Positions 9,381-22,157 of a DNA stretch of 64,000 bases are shown here, in pieces. Made by a program: the position numbers and the translations under genes. Source of the DNA: Paraburkholderia sprentiae WSM5005. Lineage in GTDB: Bacteria > Pseudomonadota > Gammaproteobacteria > Burkholderiales > Burkholderiaceae. Numbering within the stretch: the stretch's first letter is position 1; every line of letters begins with the position of its first letter. Location: positions 2,542,001 to 2,606,000 of the forward strand of contig NZ_CP017561.2 in assembly GCF_001865575.2 (NCBI RefSeq), read 5' to 3'. A model generated the notes under the pieces. That model ran no database searches, was not told the DNA's origin, and worked only from the letters and a program-made list of their open reading frames with translations.

Positions 9381-9704
9381 TTAAAGGTCGTCATCCGGCT
9401 CGTCGGCCTTCAGCGGTTCCCCCGCGCGACGATCCACCCGCTCGCGCAATTCCTTGCCCGGCTTGAAGTGCGGTACGTACTTCTCGGGTACCAGCACCTT
9501 CTCGCCCGACTTCGGATTGCGTCCGACGCGGGAGGGACGGCGGTTGAGGCCGAAGCTGCCGAAGCCACGAATTTCGATGCGGTGACCTTTGGCAAGCGCC
9601 TCCGACATCGCATCGAGCATCGTCTTCACCGCGAAATCCGCATCTTTGAGAACCAGTTGCGGAAATCGCGTAGCCAGTTGGGCGACCAATTCCGATTTGG
9701 TCAT
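9381..9704 (-). CDS. ihfB: Integration host factor subunit beta
   Basis: A 107-residue DNA-bending HU/IHF family protein. Together with IhfA it introduces sharp bends at specific sites in replication, recombination and sigma-54 promoters. Landmarks are [17 protein letters not shown], the beta-arm [20 protein letters not shown] and [28 protein letters not shown]. The tail after residue 94 ([13 protein letters not shown]) is acidic and longer than in E. coli, as is common in Burkholderia. It starts 21 bases after rpsA behind an AGAGG ribosome binding site. The rpsA-ihfB pairing is conserved across beta- and gammaproteobacteria. Confidence 0.97.
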   Translation of the reverse strand: MTKSELVAQLATRFPQLVLKDADFAVKTMLDAMSEALAKGHRIEIRGFGSFGLNRRPSRVGRNPKSGEKVLVPEKYVPHFKPGKELRERVDRRAGEPLKADEPDDDL

Positions 9705-9725
9705 ACTGCAGCAGACCTCTCAGGC

Positions 9726-11441
9726 TTACTGGTTTTGGCCGTCGAGCTTAGCCTTCAGCAACGCACCGAGGTTCGTCGTGCCGGTAGCGGCTGCGCTCGA
9801 ATCGGAAGCAGCGAGGCCGCGGATGGCTTCCTGCTGCTCAGCCGAATCCTTCGCCTTGATCGACAGGTTGATGCCACGCGATTTGCGATCGATGTTAATG
9901 ACCATCGCGTTGACTTTGTCGCCTTCCTTCAGCACGTTGCGAGCGTCTTCCACGCGGTCTTGCGCGATTTCCGAAGCACGCAGATAGCCTTCGACTTCAC
10001 CCGACAGCTGCACAACAGCGCCCTTCGCGTCCACCGACTTGACGGTACCGTCGACGACCGAGCCCTTGTCGTTCATTGCAACGTAGTTGCTGAACGGGTC
10101 GCCTTCGAGCTGCTTGATACCCAGCGAAATGCGTTCCTTCTCGACGTCGATGCCGAGAACGATCGCTTCCACTTCGTCGCCCTTCTTGTACTTGCGAACG
10201 GCTTCCTCGCCGGTTTCGCTCCACGACAGATCCGACAGGTGAACCAGGCCGTCGATGCCGCCCGGCAGACCGATGAACACGCCGAAGTCGGTGATCGACT
10301 TGATAGCGCCGCTGATCTTGTCGCCTTTCTTGAAGTTGCGGCTGAAGTCGTCCCACGGGTTCGGCTTGCATTGCTTCATGCCGAGGCTGATACGACGGCG
10401 GTCTTCGTCGATTTCGAGAACCATGACTTCGACTTCGTCGCCCAACTGGACAACTTTCGACGGAGCAACGTTCTTGTTGGTCCAGTCCATTTCCGACACG
10501 TGGACAAGGCCTTCGATGCCCGATTCAACTTCGACGAACGCGCCGTAGTCGGTGATGTTGGTGACCTTACCGAACAGACGCGTGCCCGACGGGTAACGGC
10601 GCGAGATGCCTTCCCACGGATCGTCGCCCAGTTGCTTGATACCGAGCGAAACGCGGTTCTTTTCCTGGTCGAACTTGAGGATCTTCGCGGTGACTTCCTG
10701 GCCAACCGACAGAACTTCGCTCGGGTGACGCACACGACGCCACGCGATGTCGGTGATGTGCAGCAGGCCGTCGATACCGCCGAGGTCCACGAACGCGCCG
10801 TAGTCGGTGATGTTCTTGACCACGCCTTCGACGATCGCGCCTTCCTTCAGCGTTTCCAGCAGCTTCGCGCGCTCTTCGCCTTGCGTTGCCTCGATGACGG
10901 CGCGGCGCGACAGCACGACGTTGTTACGCTTGCGGTCCAGCTTGATGACGCGGAATTCGAGCGTCTTGCCTTCGTACGGAGTCGTGTCCTTGACCGGACG
11001 CGTGTCAACCAGCGAACCCGGCAGGAACGCGCGGATGCCGTTGACCATCACGGTCATGCCACCCTTGACCTTGCCCGTGATCGTGCCGGTCACGAGTTCG
11101 TTGTTGTCCAGCGCCTTTTCCAGCGACAGCCACGAAGCCAGACGCTTCGCCTTGTCACGCGACAGGATCGTGTCGCCATAGCCGTTTTCCAGTGCGTCGA
11201 TCGCGACGGAAACGAAGTCGCCCGCCTGCACTTCTACCTCGCCCGCGTCGTTCAGGAACTCTTCTAGCGGGATGTAGGCTTCGGACTTCAGACCAGCGTT
11301 CACGACCACGAAGTTGTGGTCGACACGCACGACTTCGGCGGAGATCACTTCGCCAGCGCGCATGTCCTGCTTGGTCAGCGACTCTTCGAACAGAGCCGCA
11401 AAAGATTCGGTATTCGGGGTAGAGGTTTGCAGGTCGGACAT
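9726..11441 (-). CDS. rpsA: 30S ribosomal protein S1
   Basis: A protein of about 571 residues with six S1 RNA-binding repeats. Repeats 3 to 6 are plainest, each with a [19 protein letters not shown] strand and a LVHxSD/E motif. S1 melts mRNA structure and recruits mRNA to the 30S subunit. I use the ATG at 11441 ([13 protein letters not shown]) because it matches the usual Burkholderia N-terminus. An in-frame ATG at 11459 would add MQTLIF, and neither has a strong ribosome binding site, which is common for rpsA. The 181-base gap to cmk holds a terminator-like hairpin, so rpsA probably also has its own promoter. S1 is known to autoregulate in E. coli. Confidence 0.97.
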   Translation of the reverse strand: MSDLQTSTPNTESFAALFEESLTKQDMRAGEVISAEVVRVDHNFVVVNAGLKSEAYIPLEEFLNDAGEVEVQAGDFVSVAIDALENGYGDTILSRDKAKRLASWLSLEKALDNNELVTGTITGKVKGGMTVMVNGIRAFLPGSLVDTRPVKDTTPYEGKTLEFRVIKLDRKRNNVVLSRRAVIEATQGEERAKLLETLKEGAIVEGVVKNITDYGAFVDLGGIDGLLHITDIAWRRVRHPSEVLSVGQEVTAKILKFDQEKNRVSLGIKQLGDDPWEGISRRYPSGTRLFGKVTNITDYGAFVEVESGIEGLVHVSEMDWTNKNVAPSKVVQLGDEVEVMVLEIDEDRRRISLGMKQCKPNPWDDFSRNFKKGDKISGAIKSITDFGVFIGLPGGIDGLVHLSDLSWSETGEEAVRKYKKGDEVEAIVLGIDVEKERISLGIKQLEGDPFSNYVAMNDKGSVVDGTVKSVDAKGAVVQLSGEVEGYLRASEIAQDRVEDARNVLKEGDKVNAMVINIDRKSRGINLSIKAKDSAEQQEAIRGLAASDSSAAATGTTNLGALLKAKLDGQNQ

Positions 11442-11536
11442 AAAAATCAGAGTTTGCATGGTCTTCGCAGCGCCTGGCTCACCGGATCAGCGAGCAACTG
11501 CGGCAAATACGCGAATGCCACGCGGGGTTAAAGGGT

Positions 11537-11567
11537 TAAAAACAACGCTTCGCGACCATCGCGAAGC
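11537..11567 (-). terminator. Terminator-like hairpin between cmk and rpsA
   Basis: A perfect 8-bp stem (GCTTCGCG / CGCGAAGC) with a 5-base loop is followed on the minus strand by GTTGTTTTT. It could end the upstream cmk transcript or act as a leader attenuator for rpsA, whose ATG is about 100 bases further on. Confidence 0.55.
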
Positions 11568-11622
11568 ACGTACCAACAACGGAACTGCCGCTGTCTGGCC
11601 GCTGCAGCGTAACCGTTTTCAG

Positions 11623-12309
11623 TTACGCATGGGGGACCAGCGCTTCATACCATTGCACCACCTGCTCGACCGCCTGGTCGATCGACAATGCCGAGGTATC
11701 AAGCAGTTTTGCATCCGCCGCGGGCTTGAGCGGCGCGGCCGCGCGCTGACTGTCACGCTCGTCGCGCTCACGCAAATCCCGGAGCAAGTCATCTATATTA
11801 GCAGAAAATCCTTTTTGGATCAATTGCTTATGCCGCCGCGTCGCGCGGGCCTCGACGCTCGCGGTCATGAACACCTTTAGCACGGCGTCCTGGAAGATTA
11901 CAGTCCCCATGTCGCGACCGTCGGCGACGAGCCCCGGCTCTTTGCGAAAGGCGCGCTGACGCGCCACCAGCGCGGCTCGCACCGGCGCGTGCACGGCGAT
12001 CGCCGAGGCGCGACTGCCCACTTCCTCGGCGCGAATTTCTGCCGATACGTCGACGCCGTCGAGCTGCGCGAGCCCCTCGCGAAACGTGATATGGAGGTCG
12101 TCGATCAGTTCGACAAGTGCGTCGACGTCGTCCGGTGCGATGCCGTAACGCAGACTCGCGAGTGCCGCGAGCCGGTATAGCGCGCCGCTGTCGAGCAGGT
12201 GAAAGCCGAGGTTGGCGGCCACCATCGCGGCCACAGTGCCTTTGCCGGAGGCGCTCGGGCCGTCGATCGTAATGACGGGCGTCTGGTGAAAGGGACGGGT
12301 CGGTTTCAT
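11623..12309 (-). CDS. cmk: Cytidylate kinase
   Basis: A 228-residue NMP kinase that phosphorylates CMP and dCMP using ATP. The P-loop is [11 protein letters not shown], with Ala in place of the more usual Gly. It is followed by [11 protein letters not shown], the substrate motif [12 protein letters not shown] near residue 130, and the lid segment [12 protein letters not shown]. Length is normal. It starts 46 bases after aroA on the same strand. The aroA-cmk-rpsA order is widespread in proteobacteria. Confidence 0.95.
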   Translation of the reverse strand: MKPTRPFHQTPVITIDGPSASGKGTVAAMVAANLGFHLLDSGALYRLAALASLRYGIAPDDVDALVELIDDLHITFREGLAQLDGVDVSAEIRAEEVGSRASAIAVHAPVRAALVARQRAFRKEPGLVADGRDMGTVIFQDAVLKVFMTASVEARATRRHKQLIQKGFSANIDDLLRDLRERDERDSQRAAAPLKPAADAKLLDTSALSIDQAVEQVVQWYEALVPHA

Positions 12310-12355
12310 CGAAAAAGTCGCACGTCAGGCGATTCGCACGCGAATCTGGGTTGAA

Positions 12356-13660
12356 TCAGGGATGCGCGAGCGCGGCGAAGCGCTCGAAATAATCGGGGAA
12401 CGTCTTGCCGACGCACTTCGGGTCGTTGATGCGCACCGGCACGCCGCCCAGACTCACGAGCGAGAAGCACATCGCCATGCGGTGATCGTCGTAGGTGTCG
12501 ATCGCGGCATTTGCGATCAGCTTTTCGGGCGGCGTGACGACGAGGAAATCCTCGCCCTCCTGCACCTTCGCGCCGACCTTGCGCAGCTCGGTCGCCATCG
12601 CGGCGATGCGGTCGGTTTCCTTCACGCGCCAGCTCCCGATGTTGCGCAGCGTGGTCGTGCCGTCCGCGAACAGCGCGGCGACGGCGATCGTCATCGCCGC
12701 GTCGGGGATCAGGTTGAAATCCATGTCGATCGGATCGAGCTTGCCGTGGTCGTTGCCGACACCGCGCACTTCGATCCAGTCGTCGCCCATCTGCAGGTTC
12801 GCGCCCATTTTGATGAGCGCATCGGCAAAGCCGACATCGCCCTGGATGCTCGCGCGGCCCACGCCTTCCACTTTCAGAGGCCCGCCGCCGAGCGCACCGG
12901 CGGCGAGAAAATACGACGCCGACGACGCATCCCCTTCCACCATGATCGTGCCCGGCGACTGATACCGCTGCCCCGCCGGCACCACGAACTGGTGCCAGCC
13001 GTGACGCTCGACCTTGATGCCGAAGCGCTCCATCAGCTTGATCGTGATCTCGATGTACGGCTTGGAGATCAGCTCGCCGTCGACCTGCACGGTGGTGACG
13101 CCGCTCGATGTGCGCAACAGCGGCAGTGTCATCAACAGCGAAGTCAGGAACTGGCTCGACACATCGCCACGCACGCGGATCGGCGCGTCGGCCGTGATCT
13201 GCGCGGGGCGGATGCGCAGCGGCGGATAGCCGTCGTTCTGCTCGTAGTCGATCTTCGCACCGATCTGGCGCAGACCGTCGACGAGATCGCCGATCGGCCG
13301 CTCGTGCATGCGCCGCACGCCGTGGATCCGGTAGTCGCCGCCATTCACGGCGAGCGCCGCGGTCAGCGGGCGCACCGCCGTGCCCGCGTTGCCGAGGAAC
13401 AGGTCGGCCGTACGCGCGGTGAACGCGCCGCGCGTGCCGCTCACGACGCAGGTGTCGCCGTCGCGCTTCAAGCGTACGCCGAGCTTTTCGAGCGCGTCGA
13501 GCATCACGCGGGTGTCGTCGGAATCGAGCAGGTTCGTGATCGTCGTCTCGCCTTCGGCGAGCGCGGCAAGCAGCAGCACGCGGTTCGAGATGCTCTTCGA
13601 GCCGGGCAGACGAACCGTGCCGGACGCACGGGAAAAGGGTCCGAGATCGAGGAATTCCAT
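12356..13660 (-). CDS. aroA: 3-phosphoshikimate 1-carboxyvinyltransferase (EPSP synthase)
   Basis: A 434-residue enzyme of the shikimate pathway that joins PEP to shikimate-3-phosphate. The active-site segments are [17 protein letters not shown] near residue 18, [14 protein letters not shown] near residue 90 and [19 protein letters not shown] near residue 340. It resembles class I enzymes, with Val where many have Met in GNAGTAMRP. It begins 18 bases after tyrA in the same operon and is followed by cmk. Its position between prephenate dehydrogenase and cmk is typical of Burkholderia. Confidence 0.96.
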   Translation of the reverse strand: MEFLDLGPFSRASGTVRLPGSKSISNRVLLLAALAEGETTITNLLDSDDTRVMLDALEKLGVRLKRDGDTCVVSGTRGAFTARTADLFLGNAGTAVRPLTAALAVNGGDYRIHGVRRMHERPIGDLVDGLRQIGAKIDYEQNDGYPPLRIRPAQITADAPIRVRGDVSSQFLTSLLMTLPLLRTSSGVTTVQVDGELISKPYIEITIKLMERFGIKVERHGWHQFVVPAGQRYQSPGTIMVEGDASSASYFLAAGALGGGPLKVEGVGRASIQGDVGFADALIKMGANLQMGDDWIEVRGVGNDHGKLDPIDMDFNLIPDAAMTIAVAALFADGTTTLRNIGSWRVKETDRIAAMATELRKVGAKVQEGEDFLVVTPPEKLIANAAIDTYDDHRMAMCFSLVSLGGVPVRINDPKCVGKTFPDYFERFAALAHP

Positions 13661-13678
13661 GATGAGTCCAGTTTCCGG

Positions 13679-14620
13679 TTATTTCGACGCATCGCTGTCG
13701 GCCACACCAGCCGCGCGCTGCTCCTGCCACTGACTGCGTGCGACGCGCGAGCGCGCGAACACCGCTTCGAGCGCGGCGCCGTCGCCGGCTTCGATCGCCG
13801 CGCGCAGGCGCGCGAGCACCGCGGTGTAGCCGTCAAGTTCGTCGAGCAGCGCCGCACGATTGGCGACACATACGTCGCGCCACATTTCCGGACTCGACGC
13901 GGCGATGCGCGTAAAGTCGCGAAATCCGCCCGCCGCGAACGAGAACTTCAACGCGGCGTCGGGCGAACTGAGGATCTGCTCGACGAGCGCGAACGACAGC
14001 ACGTGCGGCAGATGACTGACGGAGGCGAACACGCGGTCGTGCTGCTGCGGCGTCATGTCCCGCACCAATGCACCGGTGGCGCGCCACATCGCAGCGACGC
14101 GCTCGACCGATGCCGGCGTGTTCTCCGGCAGCGGGCACAGCACGACGTTGCGGTTCACGTACAGCTCGGGCAACGCGGCATCGACACCGCTCGACTCGCG
14201 GCCGGCGATCGGATGCCCCGGCACGAACTGGCCGATCCGCGCGCCGAGCGCTGCGCGTGCGGCGGCGACCACGTCGGACTTGGTGCTGCCCGCATCGGTG
14301 ACGATCGTACTGGCGTCGAGATGCGGCGCGATACGCTCGAGCAGCGGCTGCGTCTGCGCGACCGGCGCCGCGAGCAGCGCGAAGTCCGCGCCCGCGAGCG
14401 CGTCGCGCAGTGCGACGTCGTCGTGGAGCGCCGCGGCGCCGTCGATCACACCGAGCGCCAACGCGCGTTCGCTCGAGGCGGACGTCCGTCCCACGCCAAT
14501 TACCGTGCGCGCTCCGCCGGCCTCGCCGCGTTCACGCAACGCGCGCGCGAGCGATCCGCCGATCAGGCCGACACCGAAAATCACCAGCTTGTCAAAAGAA
14601 AACGCGGCCACGTCGCTCAC
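13679..14620 (-). CDS. tyrA: Prephenate dehydrogenase
   Basis: A protein of about 313 residues that oxidatively decarboxylates prephenate to 4-hydroxyphenylpyruvate for tyrosine. The NAD fold is FDKLVIFGVGLIGGSLARAL. VTDAGSTKSDVV and FVPGHPIAGRESSGVDAA are the standard TyrA substrate motifs. There is no ATG near the N-terminus. I choose the GTG at 14620 (VSDVAAFSF), with a second GTG at 14611 as the alternative. A TTG further upstream would add a Cys and Arg rich stretch unlike the family. No chorismate mutase domain is fused. It sits between hisC and aroA. Confidence 0.92.
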   Translation of the reverse strand: MSDVAAFSFDKLVIFGVGLIGGSLARALRERGEAGGARTVIGVGRTSASSERALALGVIDGAAALHDDVALRDALAGADFALLAAPVAQTQPLLERIAPHLDASTIVTDAGSTKSDVVAAARAALGARIGQFVPGHPIAGRESSGVDAALPELYVNRNVVLCPLPENTPASVERVAAMWRATGALVRDMTPQQHDRVFASVSHLPHVLSFALVEQILSSPDAALKFSFAAGGFRDFTRIAASSPEMWRDVCVANRAALLDELDGYTAVLARLRAAIEAGDGAALEAVFARSRVARSQWQEQRAAGVADSDASK

Positions 14621-14681
14621 ACAATACGGACAATAAGCGCGCCGCTCCTGCCGGCCGACGCGCGGGGTCAAGGATCAACGC

Positions 14682-15803
14682 TTATCCTGCGGCAGGCTCG
14701 GCAAGCGCTTTTTGGAGCGCCGCGAGGAACGCCTCGTTTTCCTGCGGCAAGCCGATCGTGACGCGCAGCCACTGCGGCAAGCCGTAGTTGTGGACCGGTC
14801 GCACGATCACGGCCTGCTTCAGCAGCGCGAGGTTCACCCGGGCGCCGGCCTCGTCGTCGCTGCCGACGCGCACGAGCACGAAGTTGCCTTCGGATGGCAC
14901 ATATTCGAGGCCCAGTCTGTCGAACGCGTCGATCAGAAGCCGGTAGCCCTGCGCGTTCAGCGCCGCGCTCTTCTGCAGAAACGCGTTGTCGTTCAGCGCC
15001 GCAACCGCCGCGGCTTGCGCGAGCGTATTCACGTTGAATGGCTGACGCAAACGGTTCAGCAGATCGGTCAGTTCGGGCTTTGCGATCGCGAAGCCGATGC
15101 GCAAGCCAGCGAGACCGAACGCCTTCGAAAAGGTGCGCGACACAAGCAGGTTCGGATAGCGGCGCACCCAGTCGATCGAGTCGTAGCGCTTATGCGCAGA
15201 CAGATACTCGGTGTACGCCTCGTCGAGCACGACGACCACATGGCGTGGCACCTTGTCGATGAACGCCTCGAGTGTCGGACCATCGACGAACGTGCCGGTC
15301 GGATTGTTCGGATTTGCGACGAACACGAGACGTGTGTCGTCGTCGATCGCGGCGCGCATCGCGTCGAGGTCGTGACCATAGCGCACGGCCGGCACGACGA
15401 TCGCGCGCGCGCCGACGCCTTGCGTCGCGAGCGCATAGACCGCGAACGAGTACTGCGAGAACACGACCGCCTGGCCGTTCTCGACGAACGCGTGCGCGGC
15501 GAGTTCGAGGATGTCGTTGCTGCCGTTGCCGAGCGTGATCCACTCGGCCGGCACGCCGTAGCGCGCGGCGAGCGCCGCCTTCAGCTCGAAACCGTTCGAG
15601 TCCGGATAGCGGCCGAGATCGGCGATCGCCTGCGCCATCGCGCGCTGCGCGGATTCCGGCATGCCGAGCGGATTCTCGTTCGATGCAAGCTTCACGATGC
15701 TCGCCTCTTCGAGACCGAACTCGCGGGCCACTTCCGAGATCGGCTTGCCGGCAATGTACGGCGCGATCGCTCGCACATAGGAAGGGCCGAGAGACGCTGT
15801 CAT
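14682..15803 (-). CDS. hisC: Histidinol-phosphate aminotransferase family protein
   Basis: A 373-residue class I/II PLP aminotransferase. The PLP lysine is in SRTFSKAFGLAGLRIG near residue 230. Other motifs are NPNNPTGTFV, VVLDEAYTEYL and the C-terminal RVTIGLPQEN. GGAG lies 7 bases before the ATG at 15803. HisC converts imidazole-acetol phosphate to histidinol phosphate, and homologues in this operon can also transaminate aromatic keto acids. Lying between pheA and tyrA and away from other his genes, this copy plausibly serves phenylalanine and tyrosine synthesis. That role is inference from context. Confidence 0.93.
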   Translation of the reverse strand: MTASLGPSYVRAIAPYIAGKPISEVAREFGLEEASIVKLASNENPLGMPESAQRAMAQAIADLGRYPDSNGFELKAALAARYGVPAEWITLGNGSNDILELAAHAFVENGQAVVFSQYSFAVYALATQGVGARAIVVPAVRYGHDLDAMRAAIDDDTRLVFVANPNNPTGTFVDGPTLEAFIDKVPRHVVVVLDEAYTEYLSAHKRYDSIDWVRRYPNLLVSRTFSKAFGLAGLRIGFAIAKPELTDLLNRLRQPFNVNTLAQAAAVAALNDNAFLQKSAALNAQGYRLLIDAFDRLGLEYVPSEGNFVLVRVGSDDEAGARVNLALLKQAVIVRPVHNYGLPQWLRVTIGLPQENEAFLAALQKALAEPAAG

Positions 15804-15884
15804 GAAAATCTCCGAACGACGATGAATAGTGAAATATGCGTTCGGGCAACGCACGCGACGCCGCCCGGTCTCCGCTGCCCGCCC

Positions 15885-16964
15885 TTAGCGGGCGCGCGGA
15901 TACGAGCCGAGTATCTTCAGGAACGCGGCCTTCTCGCCGAGCCCGGCGAGCGCGGCGGCCACGGCCGGATCGTCGCGATGGCCTTCGACGTCGATATAGA
16001 AGTAGTACTCCCACGTGCCGACGCGCGCCGGGCGCGATTCGAAACGCGTCATCGACACGCCGTGGCGCGCGAGCGGCTCGAGCAGCTTGACCATCGCGCC
16101 CGGTTCGTTCACGACCGACACGATCAGCGAGGTCTGGTCGTAGCCGCTCGGACCGGTCGGCTGCTTGCCGATCATCACGAAGCGCGTGCGGTTGTGCGGA
16201 TCGTCCTGAATCAGCGCGTTGGTGACCTGCAGACCGTAGTGGATCGCGGCGCGGTCGCCGGCGATGGCCGCGACGGTCGAATCTTCGGCCGCCATCCGCG
16301 CGGCTTGCGCATTGCTCGAGACCGCCTGGCGCTCAAGGTGCGGCGCGTTCGTCGACAGCCAGCGCTGGCACTGCGCGAGCGCCTGCGCATGCGCGCATAC
16401 GCGCGTGACGCCAGCGAGCCCGTTCTGCGTAAGCAGGTTGTGACGGATCGGCAAAGCGAGTTCGCCGCCGATGGTCAGCTGCGTTTGCAGCAGCAGATCC
16501 AGCGTGCGCGATACCGCGCCTTCGGTCGAATTCTCGACGGGCACGACGCCGTAGTCGGCGGCGCCCGCCTCGACGGAGCGGAACACTTCGTCGATTGACG
16601 GGCACGGCAGGCCTTCGATCGACTGACCGAAGTACTCGTGCATCGCCTGTTCGCTATAGGTCCCTACCGGCCCGAGGTACGCGGCTTTGATCGCCTTTTC
16701 GAGCGCGCGGCTTGCGGCCATGATCTCGCGCCAGATGGCGCTAATGTGTTCATCCGCGAGCGGCCCCGCGTTCATTTCCTGCAGGCGCGCGATCACCTGC
16801 ATCTCGCGCTCGGGTCGGAACACCGGCGCGTTGAAATGCTTCTTGACCTCGCCGACTTCGAGCGCGACCGACGCACGCTGGTTCAGCAGCGCGATCAGCT
16901 GCGCGTCGAGCGCGTCGATGCGATCACGCAGAGGTTTGAGTCGTGTATTGAGTTCGTCGTCCAT
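15885..16964 (-). CDS. pheA: P-protein: bifunctional chorismate mutase / prephenate dehydratase
   Basis: A 359-residue bifunctional enzyme of phenylalanine synthesis. Residues 1 to about 90 form an AroQ chorismate mutase (LRDRIDALDAQLIALLNQRA). Residues 95 to 275 are the prephenate dehydratase, starting AAYLGPVGTYSEQA and carrying PVENSTEGAVSRTLDLL and NRTRFVMIG. The C-terminal ACT domain from about 282 has the TRFESRPAR motif that binds phenylalanine for feedback control. All domains look intact. It follows serC by 63 bases and precedes hisC by 81 bases. Confidence 0.96.
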   Translation of the reverse strand: MDDELNTRLKPLRDRIDALDAQLIALLNQRASVALEVGEVKKHFNAPVFRPEREMQVIARLQEMNAGPLADEHISAIWREIMAASRALEKAIKAAYLGPVGTYSEQAMHEYFGQSIEGLPCPSIDEVFRSVEAGAADYGVVPVENSTEGAVSRTLDLLLQTQLTIGGELALPIRHNLLTQNGLAGVTRVCAHAQALAQCQRWLSTNAPHLERQAVSSNAQAARMAAEDSTVAAIAGDRAAIHYGLQVTNALIQDDPHNRTRFVMIGKQPTGPSGYDQTSLIVSVVNEPGAMVKLLEPLARHGVSMTRFESRPARVGTWEYYFYIDVEGHRDDPAVAAALAGLGEKAAFLKILGSYPRAR

Positions 16965-17027
16965 GCGTAAAACGGCTCTGCCGGGTAACTGCTGGAAAAG
17001 ATGCGCACACCTGCCGGTCAGTGTGAC

Positions 17028-18110
17028 TCAGGCGCTGCGCTGTTCGAATTCCTTCATGTATTCGACAAGCGCTTTGACGCCTTCGAGCGGGACGGCGTTA
17101 TAAATCGACGCCCGCATGCCGCCGACGGACTTGTGGCCCTTTAGCTGCACCAATCCCCGCGCTTTCGCGCCGGACAGGAAATCTTCGTTGCGCGACTCAT
17201 CGGCGAGGAAGAACGGTACGTTCATCCGTGAGCGGGAGCCACGCTCGACCTTGTTCAGATAGAAGCTGCTCGAGTCGATCGTGTCGTACAACAGCTTCGC
17301 TTTTTCGAGGTTGCGCGCCTCCATCGCCGTGAGGCCGCCCAGCTTCTTCAACCACTTGAACACGAGCCCGGCGATATAGATTGCATAGGTGGGCGGCGTG
17401 TTGTACATCGAATTGTTTTCCGCGACGGTCTTCCATTCAAACGCCGACGGGCAGATCGGCATCGCGCGATCGAGCATGTCCTCGCGCACGATCACGACCG
17501 TCACGCCGGCCATGCCGATGTTTTTCTGCGCCCCCCCGAACAGCACACCGTACTTGGCGATGTCCATTGGGCGCGACAGGATATGCGACGACGCGTCCGC
17601 GACGAGCGGAATATCGCCGAGGTCGGGAATCTCGAACGTTTCGACGCCGTGAATGGTCTCGTTCGTGCACAGGTGCACGTAGGCCGGATCGTCCGAGAGC
17701 TGCCATTCCGAGCGCGCCGGCGCGCGGGTGAAGCCCTCGGCCGTCTGGCCGCTCGCAGCCAGGTGCACGCTGCCGTATTTCTGCGCTTCCTTGAACGACT
17801 TCTGCGACCACGAGCCCGTCACGACGAAATCCGCGCGCGGTTTCGAGCCGAGCAGGTTCATGGGCACGATCGCGTTTTCGCCGAGTCCGCCCCCCTGCAG
17901 GAACAGAATCCGGTGGCTTGCCGGCACCTGCAGCAGTTCGCGCAGGTCGGTCAGCGCTTCCTCGTGGATCGACATGAACTCCTTGCCGCGATGGCTCATT
18001 TCCATCACGCTCATACCACTGCCCTGCCAATTCAGCATCTCGTCGGCTGCCTGGCGCAGCACTTCTTCGGGCATGGCCGCCGGGCCGGCGGCAAAATTAA
18101 AGACGCGCAT
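17028..18110 (-). CDS. serC: Phosphoserine aminotransferase
   Basis: A 360-residue class V PLP aminotransferase that makes 3-phosphoserine from 3-phosphohydroxypyruvate. It also serves pyridoxine synthesis in many proteobacteria. It begins [18 protein letters not shown], a SerC signature. The PLP lysine is in [12 protein letters not shown] near residue 197, and the C-terminus has [14 protein letters not shown]. The start at 18110 is supported by an AGGA ribosome binding site. The frame is open upstream, but that extension is not SerC-like. serC next to pheA and hisC is the classic supraoperon arrangement. Confidence 0.96.
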   Translation of the reverse strand: MRVFNFAAGPAAMPEEVLRQAADEMLNWQGSGMSVMEMSHRGKEFMSIHEEALTDLRELLQVPASHRILFLQGGGLGENAIVPMNLLGSKPRADFVVTGSWSQKSFKEAQKYGSVHLAASGQTAEGFTRAPARSEWQLSDDPAYVHLCTNETIHGVETFEIPDLGDIPLVADASSHILSRPMDIAKYGVLFGGAQKNIGMAGVTVVIVREDMLDRAMPICPSAFEWKTVAENNSMYNTPPTYAIYIAGLVFKWLKKLGGLTAMEARNLEKAKLLYDTIDSSSFYLNKVERGSRSRMNVPFFLADESRNEDFLSGAKARGLVQLKGHKSVGGMRASIYNAVPLEGVKALVEYMKEFEQRSA

Positions 18111-18313
18111 GTGAGGTCCTGGAAGCGGGCGCGAAAAGCAGAGTCGCGCGGGAATCGGCGAAGAGATCTGCGAAATGGCTCGCCGAAAAAGAAAATGGCC
18201 GTCTACGCCAGTGCGCAAACAGCCATTATCGCATTGTCGCCGCCAAGCCGCCACGCCGGTTGGCCCGGCGGTGCAGTCACAGGCTGGCTGATCAGCACAG
18301 CCTGCGAGCGGAT

Positions 18314-18919
18314 TTACTTGGCAGCCGGCTTGACCGACGCGACTTCCTTATCGGCCTGGTCACGCGTTGCCTTGATCGATTCCGGCATGTACTTCTGCAT
18401 CAGGCCGTTCACGACATCGCGGCCAACCTGGTCTTGCACCTGGATGAACTTGCGGCCGGTCGGGCTCTTGTAGAACGTGGTCAGATCCTTGATTTCCGAC
18501 GTGCTGTAGTACTTCGCGTACGCGTCGTACTGAGCTTGCATTGCGTCCTGACGGAAACTGTCAGTTGCGAACACCTGGCCCGCGCTGTCCACCAGCTTCG
18601 GCACCGCGTTCTTCTGCAGCGACGGCACGGCGGCCTGCTTCTGCTTGTCCGTCATCGTCTTATTCTCGGTCAGCGCGTCCGACAGGATTGCCGGCACGAG
18701 CTGCTTGGCCTGCATCTGCGCGCTGTTGCCGATTGCGCCAACGAGCTTCTGCGCGTCGATGGCGTCGAGCAAGTCCTTGATGGCAGCCTGCTTGGCCGGA
18801 TCAACCGGTGCTGCTGCGGCAGCAGGAGCCGCGGGCGCCTGGTTCTGCAACGCTTGAGCCATGGCGAAGGTCGGCACAATGGCAGCCAGCAACATCAGTT
18901 GTTTGAATCGTTTTTGCAT
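18314..18919 (-). CDS. Exported DUF2059 domain protein
   Basis: A 201-residue protein with a signal peptide ([21 protein letters not shown]) and an Ala/Pro linker. From about residue 45 comes a helical DUF2059 domain recognisable by [25 protein letters not shown] near residues 140-165. The function of the family is unknown, and it is periplasmic by prediction. The ATG at 18919 has GGGAG about 6 bases upstream. A GTG one codon earlier is also possible. It lies between gyrA and serC with gaps of 124 and 203 bases, so its inclusion in the operon is likely but not certain. Confidence 0.85.
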   Translation of the reverse strand: MQKRFKQLMLLAAIVPTFAMAQALQNQAPAAPAAAAAPVDPAKQAAIKDLLDAIDAQKLVGAIGNSAQMQAKQLVPAILSDALTENKTMTDKQKQAAVPSLQKNAVPKLVDSAGQVFATDSFRQDAMQAQYDAYAKYYSTSEIKDLTTFYKSPTGRKFIQVQDQVGRDVVNGLMQKYMPESIKATRDQADKEVASVKPAAK

Positions 18920-19043
18920 CACTACTCCCTAAGAGAAATTAACTTGGACTGCACGCCGCATGGGAAAGCGTACCGGCCAGATACGCGGTGACCCGCAACG
19001 TAGCTTCAACGTATTAACTGAGACTGAAAGCAGCTGGCACGGA

Positions 19044-21680
<2,637 letters not shown>

Positions 21681-21757
21681 TATCCGTATCTTTTACGTGC
21701 GAAGGCGCGGGTTCGCCGCATCTTCGCGTAAGCATTGCAGGCGCAACGCATCACGCG

Positions 21758-21766
21758 ATTCTAACA
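21758..21766 (-). promoter_or_regulatory. Putative extended -10 of the gyrA promoter
   Basis: The minus strand reads TGTTAGAAT, an extended -10 (TG, one base, TAGAAT), about 80 bases before the gyrA ATG. No good -35 is visible, which is acceptable for an extended -10 promoter. Confidence 0.4.
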
Positions 21767-22033
21767 TGGCGCGCATTCACGCCCAGCGACGGTACGTATA
21801 CATATTAGAGGCGGACCCCGCCAACACCTCGCCGACAGCCGGAGTTGGGTGCCGTCAGGCGCGATTCGTGCGTCGGGCCGATTCGCCGCTCAGCCACAGC
21901 TGGCGGACCATTCACGGAGAAAACATTTGTTGCGCATGCACCACAATTGGAGGGGGATTTGATCGGGGGCGGATTTTTTTTTCGTCGGAAGGGAACGATA
22001 TGGCAAAATGCCAACGCACAAAGAGTCAGACAC

Positions 22034-22088
22034 TGCTCGAAGTCTACACAGACGGTTTTTGTTCCGCACCAATGTTATACTTCGAGCA
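22034..22088. repeat. Inverted repeat framing the ompA promoter
   Basis: TGCTCGAAGT at 22034-22043 and its exact complement ACTTCGAGCA at 22079-22088 are separated by 35 bases. The right arm overlaps a -10-like hexamer TATACT (22076-22081) and ends about 70 bases before the ompA ATG. It could be a protein-binding pair or a hairpin in the 5' region. Confidence 0.6.
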
Positions 22089-22157
22089 ATGTATGACTGG
22101 TCTTCGTCAACAGGCTCGCAGTAAACCTGCGGTAATCTCAATTTCGAGAGGAGAAAT

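Larger units (their letters stand above)
21681..22157. promoter_or_regulatory. Divergent control region between gyrA and ompA
   Basis: A 477-base non-coding gap with no convincing gene. Its middle (about 21790-22000) contains TATAC and A/T-rich tracts unusual for this GC-rich window. An extended -10 for gyrA lies on the left, and a -10 plus inverted repeat for ompA lies on the right. A run of eight T at about 21976-21983 follows a G-rich stretch without a clear stem. Confidence 0.6.

Noticed and set aside
9468..11267. 599-codon rightward frame opposite rpsA
   Set aside because: Pure shadow of the S1 repeats. The repeating pattern comes from the S1 domains on the other strand.
14618..14671. 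Upstream TTG start for prephenate dehydrogenase
   Set aside because: It would add a Cys/Arg-rich leader unlike the family, and the GTG at 14620 gives the expected N-terminus.
12362..14761. Very long rightward open frame (about 799 codons) opposite aroA and tyrA
   Set aside because: Its composition is Arg, Asp and His rich, as expected for the antisense of GC-rich genes. It has no domain motifs, and aroA and tyrA on the other strand are unmistakable.
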